Part shown: in pieces, positions 18,206 through 27,611 of the stretch
Numbering within the stretch: the stretch's first letter is position 1
How the letters are laid out: each line of letters begins with the position of its first letter
From: Theionarchaea archaeon
GTDB taxonomy: Archaea; Methanobacteriota_B; Thermococci; Methanofastidiosales; SZ-28-30
Assembly: GCA_018992685.1 (NCBI GenBank)
Contig: JACVGT010000001.1
Location: forward strand, 100,458-164,457
DNA length: 64,000 bases
Reading direction: 5' to 3'
Made by a program: the position numbers and the translations under genes
The notes under the pieces: generated by a model
Database searches by the model: none
Told to the model about the DNA's origin: nothing
What the model saw: the letters and a program-made list of their open reading frames with translations, nothing else

Positions 18206-18330
18206 GTTGTTGTTGATTCGTAAAGGCTAGTTTGTTCTTTCTTTTTTTGTTTCTTCAAATCACCTTTCCTTTTTAACCATTTCAATATTCCCAGACATTG
18301 AAGACATGTCCATCCATGAAGGAGAAGGAA

Positions 18331-18510
18331 ATGGTTTTGCACAATTTTTTCTCTCGCAATAAGAAGATGATTGTTGAACTGGTGGCTGTTGTAGTGGTCT
18401 ACGGCGTCATGGTTGTCGTTCTTGTGCGCAGGCGAAAAGAGCCAAAAACCAATCAACCGGGGAAGACGCAGAAAGATGGGATCTTCTCAGATTTATCATT
18501 TCTTTCTTGA
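18331..18510 (+). CDS. Small single-pass membrane protein
   Basis: The 59-aa frame has a hydrophobic helix (about residues 13-32, VELVAVVVVYGVMVVVLV) followed by RRRK and a polar tail. That gives a single-pass topology with a basic stop-transfer. GAAGGAGAAGG precedes this ATG, which is why it is preferred over an upstream ATG at 18298. A TTTTTAA element about 60 nt upstream could be a TATA box. I recognise no family; the call rests on the helix and ribosome site alone. Confidence 0.45.
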   Translation: MVLHNFFSRNKKMIVELVAVVVVYGVMVVVLVRRRKEPKTNQPGKTQKDGIFSDLSFLS

Positions 18511-18617
18511 TTTTTCCCTATCCGGTTTATATGGACTGGAGATTGTATTTTGACGGAGTTCCACCAGTGGAAAAACATCTGTTTGGACGTACCCTTTCTG
18601 GGGAAAGCAGGAGCTTC

Positions 18618-19964
18618 TCAAGGGGGAAGAGAATCAGCAGTTCTTTTCTGCAGTCCCCGCACATACATTCGTGCCCATACAAAGGCAGTCGTTCCTCCCG
18701 TGATATTGCCCGTGACAATCCCCCACCACACACCTGAAAGTCCCATGCCGAGGACCAGGGAGAACGTGAAAGCTAAAGGCGCCACCAAGACAATGGTCCG
18801 AAAGATTGTTACGATTAAGGCACTGGTCCCCCTCCCTGTCCCCTGAAACATGGCAGATGACAGCATGCCCCACGAGACCACAGGATAGTAGAAGCACATG
18901 ATCCTCAGGAACGTTATCAAGTCCTGGGTGATGCGGGCAGCATCTGGAGAAAAGGTGAATAACATGGTAATATACGGGGCCAACCCATAGGTTGCTGCAG
19001 CAACTACCAGCTCAATAACAATCCCGATTTTTACTGCATACAGGTGAGCTGCATCGAGCTTCCCGTAGTCTTTGCTCCCAAAAGCAGCCCCCGTCACTGC
19101 TGTGACAGCAGTAGCAATTCCCATTAATGGGAGTGACGCAAAAGTTGCAACTCTCCACCCCGTGGTAAAGACAGCCACACCGTCTGTGCCCCCTGCCCTT
19201 ACCACAATAACGTTCAAGAACAGCACTGACAAGGACATGGACAACTGGGATACAGCTGAGGGGAGCCCCACTTTGAGAATTTCTGCAATAATCTCTTTCC
19301 TGAATCTAAATCCACGGAGTGACGGAGAAACGAAGGTAATCTTCTTGATGAAGATCCAGGTGAATAGTATCAGGGAGGCAACTGTCAAGGACAGGACAGT
19401 AGCGACAGCAGCCCCTGCAACACCCATTCCTAAGGTGTAGATGAAGATGGGGTCCAGGATGATATTGAGTACTGCGCCACTCATCAGTGCATACATTGAA
19501 CGTGTGGCGTCTCCCTCACCTCTCAAGAGGGCATTGGCGACGTTGGAAAAGAAAATGACCACACTACCTGCTATAATTACCCGACCGTACTGTGTAGCAC
19601 TGTCAGTTATGTCTCCTGCACCCATCGCAGAGAAGATGTCCCTGGCAAAGATGAAAAACGGGATAGCAAAAGCCATGGCTGCCAGCAACATAATGACAAT
19701 GGTATGAGAACCCACAGTATCTGCACCTTTTTTGTCTCTGGCACCTATTCTCCTTGAGATGGCCGATCCCCCTCCAATGCCAATACCTGTGGCCATGGCA
19801 TTCATCATGAAGAAGAAGGGAAAAAAGAACCCCACTGCAGAGAGCGCATCAGCCCCCAGCCCTGAAACCCAGATGGCATCCACGACATTGTAGATTGTCT
19901 GTATTGACATTGCCACCATCATGGGCAGGGAAAGTTTTATGATAGCCTTCTTGGGATCGCCCAT
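18618..19964 (-). CDS. MATE-family efflux transporter
   Basis: The 448-aa protein has about twelve hydrophobic helices in two homologous halves and begins with the GDPKKAIIKLSLPMM motif typical of archaeal MATE exporters. MATE proteins expel cationic drugs and metabolites using H+ or Na+. The frame is open upstream of the ATG back to a stop without another standard start codon. A strong ribosome site (GAGGGTGATCT) lies about 55-65 nt upstream of the annotated ATG, with ATC/ATA codons just after it. A non-canonical start or a small sequence change in the 5' end is therefore possible. It lies between the two cold-shock genes, in opposite orientation. Confidence 0.85.
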   Translation of the reverse strand: MGDPKKAIIKLSLPMMVAMSIQTIYNVVDAIWVSGLGADALSAVGFFFPFFFMMNAMATGIGIGGGSAISRRIGARDKKGADTVGSHTIVIMLLAAMAFAIPFFIFARDIFSAMGAGDITDSATQYGRVIIAGSVVIFFSNVANALLRGEGDATRSMYALMSGAVLNIILDPIFIYTLGMGVAGAAVATVLSLTVASLILFTWIFIKKITFVSPSLRGFRFRKEIIAEILKVGLPSAVSQLSMSLSVLFLNVIVVRAGGTDGVAVFTTGWRVATFASLPLMGIATAVTAVTGAAFGSKDYGKLDAAHLYAVKIGIVIELVVAAATYGLAPYITMLFTFSPDAARITQDLITFLRIMCFYYPVVSWGMLSSAMFQGTGRGTSALIVTIFRTIVLVAPLAFTFSLVLGMGLSGVWWGIVTGNITGGTTAFVWARMYVRGLQKRTADSLPP

Positions 19965-20370
19965 GAGGATTTTGGTACCCTTGGTTTCCTCTGCCGGTTT
20001 TTTCGCTGGTATGATGCTCGTGAGATCACCCTCTGTAGATATTGGTTTGTGTCTCTTCTGGAACTCACCTACAACGTGGGATTGTGAGGTTCTGCCTTGG
20101 ATTAATCGTCATAACGGTGGGGCGTTAATGACTTATAAACCCTTCCTGTTACTGGTTCCGGACTGTGACCTTCCAGCCGTTGCGGCTGTTATGCATGGTT
20201 GATGAACCGGGTGGCACGCAAGAACTTTTTTTTCAACCAGCGAAGCTTTTGTTCAGAGTGAGATAGCACGATGGTTCTGGCGTCCAGGTATTTTCTCTTT
20301 CCCATATGAGACAGGACTCCTTTTGGATCATATTCCGTCTTGTTCTGAAAAAAAAGAGGAAAGCGATGAT

Positions 20371-20511
20371 AACCTTTATAAGCGTGAATGTAGAAGAAGG
20401 ACATGCAAAGGACTGTAAACAAAGGTTCGTACTTCGATCATTCGGATTCCGTAACTTTTCTGTTGTAGGTTTTTTGTAAATAATTCAGATCTAATCTGAG
20501 GAGATGATAAC
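20371..20511 (+). promoter_or_regulatory. Promoter and structured 5' leader of cold-shock gene 2
   Basis: A TATA box (CTTTATAAG, 20374-20382) precedes the block 20404-20480. That block is identical but for one base to the leader of cold-shock gene 1. In this copy TCAGAT (20485-20490), a 3-nt loop and ATCTGA (20494-20499) form a hairpin whose 3' arm overlaps the ribosome site GAGGAG (20498-20503). The leader is about 108 nt and ends at the GTG start. Confidence 0.65.
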
Positions 20512-20703
20512 GTGAAAGGAACAGTACAGTGGTTCAATGCCCGCAAGGGGTATGGGTTTATCCAGGATGAAAATGGAAAGGATTTCTTTGTTCATCAGAG
20601 TGCCGTACCCATGGGCGCCTATCTCAATGAGGGAGATGAAGTTGAATTCGAACAGGAAGAATCAGACAGAGGACCTCGAGCAGTACGTGTACGAAGGACA
20701 TGA
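20512..20703 (+). CDS. Cold-shock domain protein 2 (CspA-like)
   Basis: This is a paralog of the protein at 18014: 63 aa, a single cold-shock domain with KGYGFIQD and DFFVHQSA RNA-binding motifs. It starts with GTG behind GAGGAG. Coding sequences and 5' leaders are both highly similar to copy 1, so the whole promoter-leader-gene unit was duplicated, with the MATE gene now between the copies. Substitutions include N/K, I/F and V/A-type changes in loops. Confidence 0.9.
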   Translation: MKGTVQWFNARKGYGFIQDENGKDFFVHQSAVPMGAYLNEGDEVEFEQEESDRGPRAVRVRRT

Positions 20704-21096
20704 TTCTGGCTTCGATTCATGATTACTAGTCAATCGCCCTTCTTTATTTTTTTTTAGATATTATTCAATTTCTCTCCTTTTTTGATTCTGTCAACCATCA
20801 GACGAAACCGTGGATCCCTTCATGACATGGAGGGAGATGGTACCTCCCATGAAACTGGAAGGATGTTCTTTCTCTCATCTGATAGAACCCTCCCCCGGTG
20901 GTTCTCCTCTTTCAACAGTGTGGAATCAGGGTTCACTGCGGTTCTCTATGGTAGTCTACAGTACTATGGCTCATCACGAACCGCAGGTGAACTGAGGATA
21001 CAGGAGTATGCTAAAGAAGGAGGGGACGCAACTCACTTTGCACACGTTTGGGAAAACAGAAAACGAAAAAAAGGGTGAAAGAAAGAAAAATGGAAA
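20704..21096. other. Gap without a convincing gene
   Basis: A T-rich tract (about 20740-20756) follows cold-shock gene 2 and could act as its terminator. Two overlapping open frames (20782-21078 and 20810-20995) have no recognisable domain and no good ribosome site, so no gene is called. Confidence 0.4.
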
Positions 21097-24000
21097 CTAG
21101 AACTCAAGCATCTCCAGTAGGATTTCTATGAGTTCTCTGTACGCTTTGTTTCTCTGGTAACTCCAGTGAATTGAGGCGATGTAATTTCCCTCGTTGTAGT
21201 ACTGCTCAGAGTTTTCACAGCACTCTGCTACAAGGGGCAGCAGCTCCTGCACCCTCTGCCATTCTTCGGGGTACATCTTGTCCAGTCCCTTTTCCAGCAC
21301 CAGATTCATCAGATGGTTCACCACATCTTCCAGACTCTGGCAACAGGGGGTTCTTTCATTGATTTCGAACGTGGGATCACCGCTCTTGATCCGTTCGATG
21401 AGATCCCTGAACTCTCTGAAGCAATTGTCTTTGAGGTAGCGTGCCAGAGGACGGTAAAGCAGCTTTGGCTGATATGGTGTTTTGAGGGAGGGGACAGGGA
21501 TGCGTGCTGATCCCTCGCCTGACACCGGGGGGAGCCCATGATATTCTCCGGTTACAACGACTCTGTTACGAGCTGTCGGTTCCAGACCATTAAAGATTGC
21601 GGCAAACGTAATGATTCTGACATCTCCTGGCGCTAGGGGACCAATGTTGTTCCAGATGATGGTAGTAGTACCGTCAAGATTGGATACCACTAGGTCTGGG
21701 AGGACACTTGCTGCGTTTGCGTAATCCAGTCCAGGGGAAAGAGTATCCACCACCTGCACTGGGTCCAGGGGAAGCTGTCCCACATTGGTTATGGTGATGG
21801 TAAACGTCAAAACGTCTCCCTCTTGAGCCGTCTTAGGAGAGACCGATTTCACGACACCTATGGCGAGAGTCAATGGTGTCCCTGATACAGTGATTGTTGA
21901 GAAGTCCTGGTCATCTTCCCCAGGAACGTCGTTGCCGGGGGTTGAATCGGGATCGAGACACTCAGAAGTGTGAACCTGAGCGATATTCGTGATTACTCCT
22001 GTTCCAGTGACTTGAGCCGTGATCTGGAGAGTGGCGGAGGCTCCACTCGCAAGGGTAGTGACAGTCCAGATGCCTGAGCCACTGTCATAGGTTCCCTGGC
22101 TCACAACACTTGAGACGTAGCTCAATCCTGTGGGTAGAACATCTTCCACCGTCATGTCGGTGCAAGCGTCTGGTCCATCATTGTAGACGATAATGGTGAA
22201 AGTTATGGTATCTCCCACATTTGGATAGGGATTGCTGACCGTCTTTTCTACCCTTAAGTCAGCCGTGGGTGGTGCAGCTGTCTCTGAATCTTCGTCATCT
22301 TCACTCTGGTCTCCATCATCGTTGTCAGGTGTTGAATCAGGATCAGTGTGGTCTGATGCCGTCACTTGAGCTACATTCGTGTAGGTACCAGGAATCTGTA
22401 CCACCACCTGGAACGTCAAAACCACATTGCTGCCATTTGCCAGGCTGTTGATCGTCCAGGTCAGAATGGGATCGCCTGAATCATCTCTGGAATCTCCACC
22501 TGCTATCGTCCCTGCAGCGTAGACAAATCCACTGGGTATGAAATCCTCCACCGTCACGTTGGTGGCTGTATCAGGTCCATCATTGTAGACCGTGATGGTG
22601 AAGGTTATAGTGTCTCCTGGATCGGGAATAGAGTTGTCAACACTTTTCTTGATCCACAGATCAGCCTGCTGCGGTCGAGCCGTCTCTGAGTCTTCGTCAT
22701 CTTCACTCTGGTCTCCATCATCATTGTCAGGTGTTGAATCTGGATCATACTGGTCAGATGCAGTCACTTGAGCCACATTCTTGTAGGTACCTGTGGCCTG
22801 TACTACCACCTGGAACGTCAGACTCACATTGCTGCCATTTGCCAGGCTGTTGATTGTCCAGGTCAGAATGGGATCGCCTGAATCATCTCTGGAATCTCCA
22901 CCTGCTATCGTCCCTGCAGAGTAGACAAATCCACTGGGGATCACATCTTCTACCGTTACATTGGTAGCTGTATCAGGCCCATCATTGTAGACTGTAATGG
23001 TGAAGGTTATGGTATCCCCCACATCTGGATTGGAATCACTGACTGTCTTCTCAATCCGCAGATCAGCTGTAGGTACTGCTGCTGTCTCTGAATCTTCATC
23101 GTCTTCGCTCTGGTCTCCGTCATCATTATGAGGTGTTGAATCAGGATCATGCTGGTCTGACGCAGTCACTTCAGCTACATTCTTGTAGTCACCTGATGCC
23201 TGTACCACCACCTGGAAGGTGAGACTCACATTGCTACCGTTTGCCAGGCTGTTAATTGTCCATGTCAAGGTAGGAGCACCTGAATCGTCTCTGGAATCTC
23301 CACCTGCTATCGTCCCTGCAGCGTAGACAAATCCACTGGGTATGAAATCCTCCACCGTCACATTGGTGGCTGTATCGGGTCCATCATTGTAGACCGTGAT
23401 GGTGAACGTAATGGTGTCTCCTGGATTGGGTGTGGAATCACTGACTGTCTTATCAATCCTCAGATCTGCTTGCTGGGGTGAGGCTGTATCAAAGTCTTCA
23501 TCATCTTCACTCTGGTCTCCATCATCATTATCGGGTGTTGAATCTGGATCATGCTGGTCTGATGCTGTCACCTGAGCTACATTCTTGTAGGTACCTGAGG
23601 CCTGTACCACCGCCTGGAAGGTCAGACTCACATTACTACCGTTTGCCAGGCTGTTGATCGTCCAGGTCAGAATGGGATCGCCTGAATCATCTCTGGAATC
23701 TCCACCTGCTATCGTCCCTGCAGCGTACGTGTATCCACTGGGGATCACATCTTCCACCGTCACGTTGGTAGCTGTATCAGGCCCATCATTGTAGACCGTA
23801 ATGGTGAAGGTTATGGTATCCCCCACATCTGGATTGGAATCACTGATTGTCTTCTCTATCCTCAGATCTGCTGAAGACGGCACCGTAATCGTTTCATAGT
23901 CTTCATCGTCTTCGCTCTGATCTCCGTCATCATTGTTGGGAGTTGAATCTGGATCAGTCTCAGCACTAGAATACACCTGTGCAACGTTCTTGATTGAGCC

Positions 24001-25098
24001 AGTCATGGTGACTTGCGCTGTAATCTGCAAGGTTGCACTTCCTCCGTTGGCGATGAGACCAACGGTCCAAATGCCAGTTACATTGTTATAGCTGCCCTGG
24101 CTTGGAGAAGCAGAAATGTAACTCAGTCCTGCTGGCAGAATATCTTCTACTGATACCTCAGTAGCATCGTTTGGTCCATCATTGTACACGGTAATGGTGA
24201 AGGTGACATTGTCACCAAGGTTAGGCGTCGAATTGTTAACCGTTTTCTCCAGCCGCAAGTCTGCAATACCTTTTACTACGATGATTGTAATATCTGGATA
24301 GTCTGCGTTATAGTGATAACTGCCCCCACTTTCGTCGGTAATGAAGGAATCAATATTCGTAGTCCCTGGAGACAGTGCTCTGAACGTCCATACTGACGTG
24401 AAATCATCATCCATAGGGAGATCCAGTCGCACGTTGTTCGAGGTCACAGGAGGACTGGGTGGCTCCTGCCAGGTGACCAAAACGCTCACTGGTTCGATAA
24501 TGAGGGGATTATACTTTGAAACAGGCAGGTTAACTATATTGTAATTCTTTGCGCCAGTTGTACTGTGCACAGTCACAGTAAATGTTGAGCCCACCACCGG
24601 AGTTGAGGTGGAAGCCACTATTGACACGACCTCATTTCTGGCCTGAGACCTCAATCGTTCCACACTCAGCGTTCCTGTAATAGTATCCGCTGTTCCTGTG
24701 TCTGTTCCCTGAACTGTAATGGTGTAATTTCTTGTGGTATTATAGGCACCAGAATTCCTGGTTATTTCAATAAGATAGAAAAGATCCACTGTTGCCCCAG
24801 CTGCAATGTCCCCCAGTGACTTGACAGCTGATTCATTCGGTGCCAGGTTAATATACGTATTGACTGATGTCCATGATAACGTTCCAACAACGCTGTGTGC
24901 TGTTGTGCCCGCTGAATTCGTGACATGAATCTGAATGAGATATTGATTTGGCCCATCGTTGACATTGTTATGGTCTAGCCCCATTCTGTCCCACGATCCC
25001 TTGACAAGTTGGAGTGTTCCCGCATTTGCCAAGGGGAGCATCTGAAAGAGCATGATGCCCACTGCTAAAGCCGCCAACGTTACTTTCCTCTTTTTCAT
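21097..25098 (-). CDS. Secreted DUF11-repeat surface protein
   Basis: The 1333-aa product has a signal peptide (about residues 1-26). Next comes a beta-rich N-terminal region of about 255 residues. Six DUF11 (conserved-repeat) domains follow, each opening with ADLRxEKTV and GDTITFTITVYNDGPD. A seventh, divergent DUF11 domain comes next, then a helical C-terminal domain of about 120 residues. Repeat units are about 133 residues. Most are joined by a very acidic linker (DPDSTPDNDDGDQSEDDED) that may bind calcium. DUF11 arrays occur in archaeal cell-surface and S-layer-associated proteins. No C-terminal anchor helix is seen. The middle repeats are close at DNA level, indicating recent expansion. 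Confidence 0.85.
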   Translation of the reverse strand: MKKRKVTLAALAVGIMLFQMLPLANAGTLQLVKGSWDRMGLDHNNVNDGPNQYLIQIHVTNSAGTTAHSVVGTLSWTSVNTYINLAPNESAVKSLGDIAAGATVDLFYLIEITRNSGAYNTTRNYTITVQGTDTGTADTITGTLSVERLRSQARNEVVSIVASTSTPVVGSTFTVTVHSTTGAKNYNIVNLPVSKYNPLIIEPVSVLVTWQEPPSPPVTSNNVRLDLPMDDDFTSVWTFRALSPGTTNIDSFITDESGGSYHYNADYPDITIIVVKGIADLRLEKTVNNSTPNLGDNVTFTITVYNDGPNDATEVSVEDILPAGLSYISASPSQGSYNNVTGIWTVGLIANGGSATLQITAQVTMTGSIKNVAQVYSSAETDPDSTPNNDDGDQSEDDEDYETITVPSSADLRIEKTISDSNPDVGDTITFTITVYNDGPDTATNVTVEDVIPSGYTYAAGTIAGGDSRDDSGDPILTWTINSLANGSNVSLTFQAVVQASGTYKNVAQVTASDQHDPDSTPDNDDGDQSEDDEDFDTASPQQADLRIDKTVSDSTPNPGDTITFTITVYNDGPDTATNVTVEDFIPSGFVYAAGTIAGGDSRDDSGAPTLTWTINSLANGSNVSLTFQVVVQASGDYKNVAEVTASDQHDPDSTPHNDDGDQSEDDEDSETAAVPTADLRIEKTVSDSNPDVGDTITFTITVYNDGPDTATNVTVEDVIPSGFVYSAGTIAGGDSRDDSGDPILTWTINSLANGSNVSLTFQVVVQATGTYKNVAQVTASDQYDPDSTPDNDDGDQSEDDEDSETARPQQADLWIKKSVDNSIPDPGDTITFTITVYNDGPDTATNVTVEDFIPSGFVYAAGTIAGGDSRDDSGDPILTWTINSLANGSNVVLTFQVVVQIPGTYTNVAQVTASDHTDPDSTPDNDDGDQSEDDEDSETAAPPTADLRVEKTVSNPYPNVGDTITFTIIVYNDGPDACTDMTVEDVLPTGLSYVSSVVSQGTYDSGSGIWTVTTLASGASATLQITAQVTGTGVITNIAQVHTSECLDPDSTPGNDVPGEDDQDFSTITVSGTPLTLAIGVVKSVSPKTAQEGDVLTFTITITNVGQLPLDPVQVVDTLSPGLDYANAASVLPDLVVSNLDGTTTIIWNNIGPLAPGDVRIITFAAIFNGLEPTARNRVVVTGEYHGLPPVSGEGSARIPVPSLKTPYQPKLLYRPLARYLKDNCFREFRDLIERIKSGDPTFEINERTPCCQSLEDVVNHLMNLVLEKGLDKMYPEEWQRVQELLPLVAECCENSEQYYNEGNYIASIHWSYQRNKAYRELIEILLEMLEF
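21880..24250 (-). repeat. Tandem DUF11-encoding DNA repeats (about 400 bp each)
   Basis: The acidic-linker codons recur near 22335, 22735, 23130, 23537 and 23945, a period of about 400 bp. The four central units share long identical stretches, including the blocks encoding DGPDTATNVTVED and GGDSRDDSG. This marks recent unequal recombination or gene conversion inside the gene. Confidence 0.75.
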
Positions 25099-25214
25099 TT
25101 GATCACTCCGTTCTTTTTATGCGAGGATAAATAAGTACTTTTCGCTTACAAGATGGAAGTGTAGAGTCTCGATATATCTTTGTCTTTTCTTCCAGTTATC
25201 AGGCTTCATTTCAA

Positions 25215-25574
25215 TCACTCTCCATCCTTTTGCAGAGCAGTCCACAGAGGTATTGCGGGCGGAACCCTATGAAGGAGTTTCTCCTGAGTTACAGATTCGT
25301 AGGGCTTCATATTGCAGAGGAATTGTACATAGACAGAAGCTGTTGCTTCAGATTTTGCTCTTGATAAATTACATCCGAGAGAATTCAGTTTTACGCGGTT
25401 TCCTTCCTTTGATGCGAGTCCCCATATTTCATTTGCATTGATCTTTCGGGGATAGAGGTTCTTCTCTTCAGCGATTGCATGAGTTTCTTCGATTGTCACA
25501 GCCGCAGGATCTGTTCTTAAATGGTCAACTATTGCCTGAACATCTTCCAGATTTGCTAGAATCGGCAAAGACAT
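25215..25574 (-). CDS. Hypothetical protein, possible winged-helix
   Basis: The frame encodes 119 residues, mainly helical, with a KINANEIWGLASKEGNRVKLNSLG stretch that reads like the recognition helix and wing of a winged-helix domain. GGAGGTTAGAGA directly before the ATG is a strong ribosome site. I do not recognise the family. It may be the N-terminal part of a longer protein that has lost its 3' end, because the fold seems to stop abruptly. Confidence 0.5.
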   Translation of the reverse strand: MSLPILANLEDVQAIVDHLRTDPAAVTIEETHAIAEEKNLYPRKINANEIWGLASKEGNRVKLNSLGCNLSRAKSEATASVYVQFLCNMKPYESVTQEKLLHRVPPAIPLWTALQKDGE

Positions 25575-25866
25575 TCTCTAACCTCCACCTATATGCTTGC
25601 ATTGCCTTCTTGATTTTTTTGATTCTCCAGAGCCCCCTGTGAGGAGGAGGCTGGCTTATCTGCTGGCTGAAATGTTGTGGCACGCATTACTGATTTTCAA
25701 TGGAGGAGCGAGGATATTGAGAGCTATAGCATCATGGATTGAGTTTCATCTTTCACCTTCTTATGTGCTCTTCAACCTTAAAGCTCTTTCCACTGCCAGG
25801 AACGCTGCTCTTGGTGAGAAACTCTTGCCAGTAGTTGACATCAGTGATTGTTGCGGGAGGTAGAAC

Positions 25867-26373
25867 ATGGAAGAAAAGCCCTTTGACCCTGTCACAGTGG
25901 ATATTCTGGAGAGGATTGTTGAAAACCGGAAGTGTACGGAAGAAGAGTTGAGGGAGAGCCCAGAAGTGATCAAAGAGAGCCAGAGAATCATAGACGATCT
26001 TGAGAGGAATGGACTCATAGAAATAGTACAGGAGACAGTGAAACTCACAGAGAAAGCCAGGATTCTCCTGAAAACTTTTAATGAACTGGGCAGTATACTG
26101 GAGGAAGGAGGTGTGACCATGGAACATAAAGAGGACGATCAAGAAGGGTATTTCCGTGAAATGTTTAATTTCTGCTGCATTTTAAGAGGAGAAGTAAAGT
26201 ACTTAGAGGAAATCAAAGAGCACATTATTACAGAGTACGTGAGGACAGAGAAAATCAAATTGATCAAGCCAACGTATGATAAAACTGAATTGTACATTCT
26301 GACAGATGCCCAGTGGAAAGAATACCAGACATTGAAGGAAAAGGATCGAAGATTGATTGAATCTTTGGGTTAA
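25867..26373 (+). CDS. Winged-helix-like hypothetical protein
   Basis: The 168-aa product has a helical N-terminal region (about 1-70) that reads as a winged helix: helices ending in RIIDDLERNGLIEIVQETVKLTEKA, which fits a recognition helix plus wing. A charged, helical C-terminal half follows. GGAGGT lies 6 nt before the ATG. It may be a small transcription regulator. It precedes the paralogous helix-turn-helix pair at 26666-28553 and could share a transcript with them, though the gap is about 130 nt. Confidence 0.6.
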   Translation: MEEKPFDPVTVDILERIVENRKCTEEELRESPEVIKESQRIIDDLERNGLIEIVQETVKLTEKARILLKTFNELGSILEEGGVTMEHKEDDQEGYFREMFNFCCILRGEVKYLEEIKEHIITEYVRTEKIKLIKPTYDKTELYILTDAQWKEYQTLKEKDRRLIESLG

Positions 26374-26502
26374 GTACAGAAATCCAGGATTTTTCCAGAT
26401 TTAGTACGGGAGACGGCACATGGGAGATTCAAACCATAGCAAAGGATGTGGACGACAGTCATTGTATCCATGTCCTGTACTGAAACCTAAAGAGGTGAAC
26501 CC

Positions 26503-26673
26503 ATGGAACCAAAAAGTGACTTTGAGGGACACAGTACTGTGCTGTCTCTTAGAAAGAAGTGTGACAAATCTGAAGCGGATCTTCCATTGCAGGAGAGAGA
26601 ACATATAGAATCACAACCTGGATGCCCATGTAGTTACCCAGCATCTGTAACCAGGGGGTGGTTCAATGGATGA
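26503..26673 (+). CDS. 56-aa protein translationally coupled to the next gene
   Basis: A strong ribosome site (AGAGGTGA) lies 5 nt before this ATG. The 56-aa frame is polar and contains CPC near residue 41. Its stop codon overlaps the ATG of the following gene by 8 nt, the usual sign of translational coupling. No family is recognised. A competing frame at 26420-26608 lacks such a ribosome site. Confidence 0.45.
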   Translation: MEPKSDFEGHSTVLSLRKKCDKSEADLPLQEREHIESQPGCPCSYPASVTRGWFNG

Positions 26674-27601
26674 TAGTCTGTACACGTACTACAGAATCTA
26701 TAACCAGTTGTATGAGAACCCCTTTGTGCCTGTGGGGGAGATTGCCTTAAAATTGGAGATGTCTGAAGCTGATGTCAATACGTGTCTGGATGGTATGTAC
26801 CAGTCTTCAATCTTGCTGGGACCTGTTATCTCTGTAAAGCCTGCTTCAACCTATCACGTATACTGCTATTTTTTCAAGGCTAATGACCCGAAAAGCCTGT
26901 TAAGGTCTTTCCAGGAATCAGTTGTCTCCAAGAGTAGAGGATCGGGTGACTGGAATGTCATGGTTATTACTGACCAGGAGATGGAATTTACTGCAGGGAA
27001 AGGAGACTGTATTCATTCCGGGAAAAAGGGAGGAACCTTCATTTCCAAGGTCACCCAATTGGACTGGGATCACTCCTTAAAGGAGATATCTTCCCGGATA
27101 CGTACTCCTGACACCAAGAGTATCTCGTATGAGGAGGCACCACTATTGAATTGGGGTGAGAAGGAATGGATGTTATACCATGCTTTCCAGTTGAATGCGC
27201 GGCAGGACCCAGATCCCGTTCTCAAGAAGTTAGGGATTGACTCTAGAACCTACAGGAACTGGTTATCCACCTTATCCATGGCAGCTCATGTACAACCAGC
27301 CTTTAACTCTCATGGATTTTCTAAGTGTGGGATGTTTGATTTCCTCTTGAAATCAGACTACCAAAACCAGATCATGGACATTCTGGGGTTACTCCCCTGT
27401 TCCTGTGGATTTTTCTCTGCAGGTGACTTTCTGCTGGTAAGGTTCTTCCTCACATGGCCTGGCGAAGCCAAGAAGGTGGACACCATCTTACGGTACCTGG
27501 AGAAGTATGGCTACTGTACCGATTGGTTGAGGTCCTTCATCCTGTCCACCAGTCCTCGTAACTATGATGCTGACGAAGTTGAGACCTCTACAGTGCGGTA
27601 G
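26666..27601 (+). CDS. HTH regulator-like protein, paralog A
   Basis: The 311-aa protein has an N-terminal helix-turn-helix (about residues 8-45; VPVGEIALKLEMSEADVNTCLDGMY) followed by a domain containing GDWNVMVITDQEMEF. It has a second helical region (WGEKEWMLYHAFQLN) that may be another DNA-binding unit, then a further alpha/beta region. The same order of motifs occurs in the adjacent gene, so the two arose by tandem duplication. The architecture resembles Lrp/AsnC-type regulators in having HTH plus sensing domains, but I cannot place the family. A GGGGGTGG ribosome site precedes the start. Confidence 0.65.
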   Translation: MDDSLYTYYRIYNQLYENPFVPVGEIALKLEMSEADVNTCLDGMYQSSILLGPVISVKPASTYHVYCYFFKANDPKSLLRSFQESVVSKSRGSGDWNVMVITDQEMEFTAGKGDCIHSGKKGGTFISKVTQLDWDHSLKEISSRIRTPDTKSISYEEAPLLNWGEKEWMLYHAFQLNARQDPDPVLKKLGIDSRTYRNWLSTLSMAAHVQPAFNSHGFSKCGMFDFLLKSDYQNQIMDILGLLPCSCGFFSAGDFLLVRFFLTWPGEAKKVDTILRYLEKYGYCTDWLRSFILSTSPRNYDADEVETSTVR

Positions 27602-27611
27602 TGGTGATCCA

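Noticed and set aside
20782-21078. Two overlapping frames after cold-shock gene 2
   Set aside because: Neither has a ribosome site or a domain, and they exclude each other.
25597-25863. 88-codon plus-strand frame before the winged-helix gene
   Set aside because: It has no ribosome site and no recognisable fold, and it ends within the ribosome site of the next gene.
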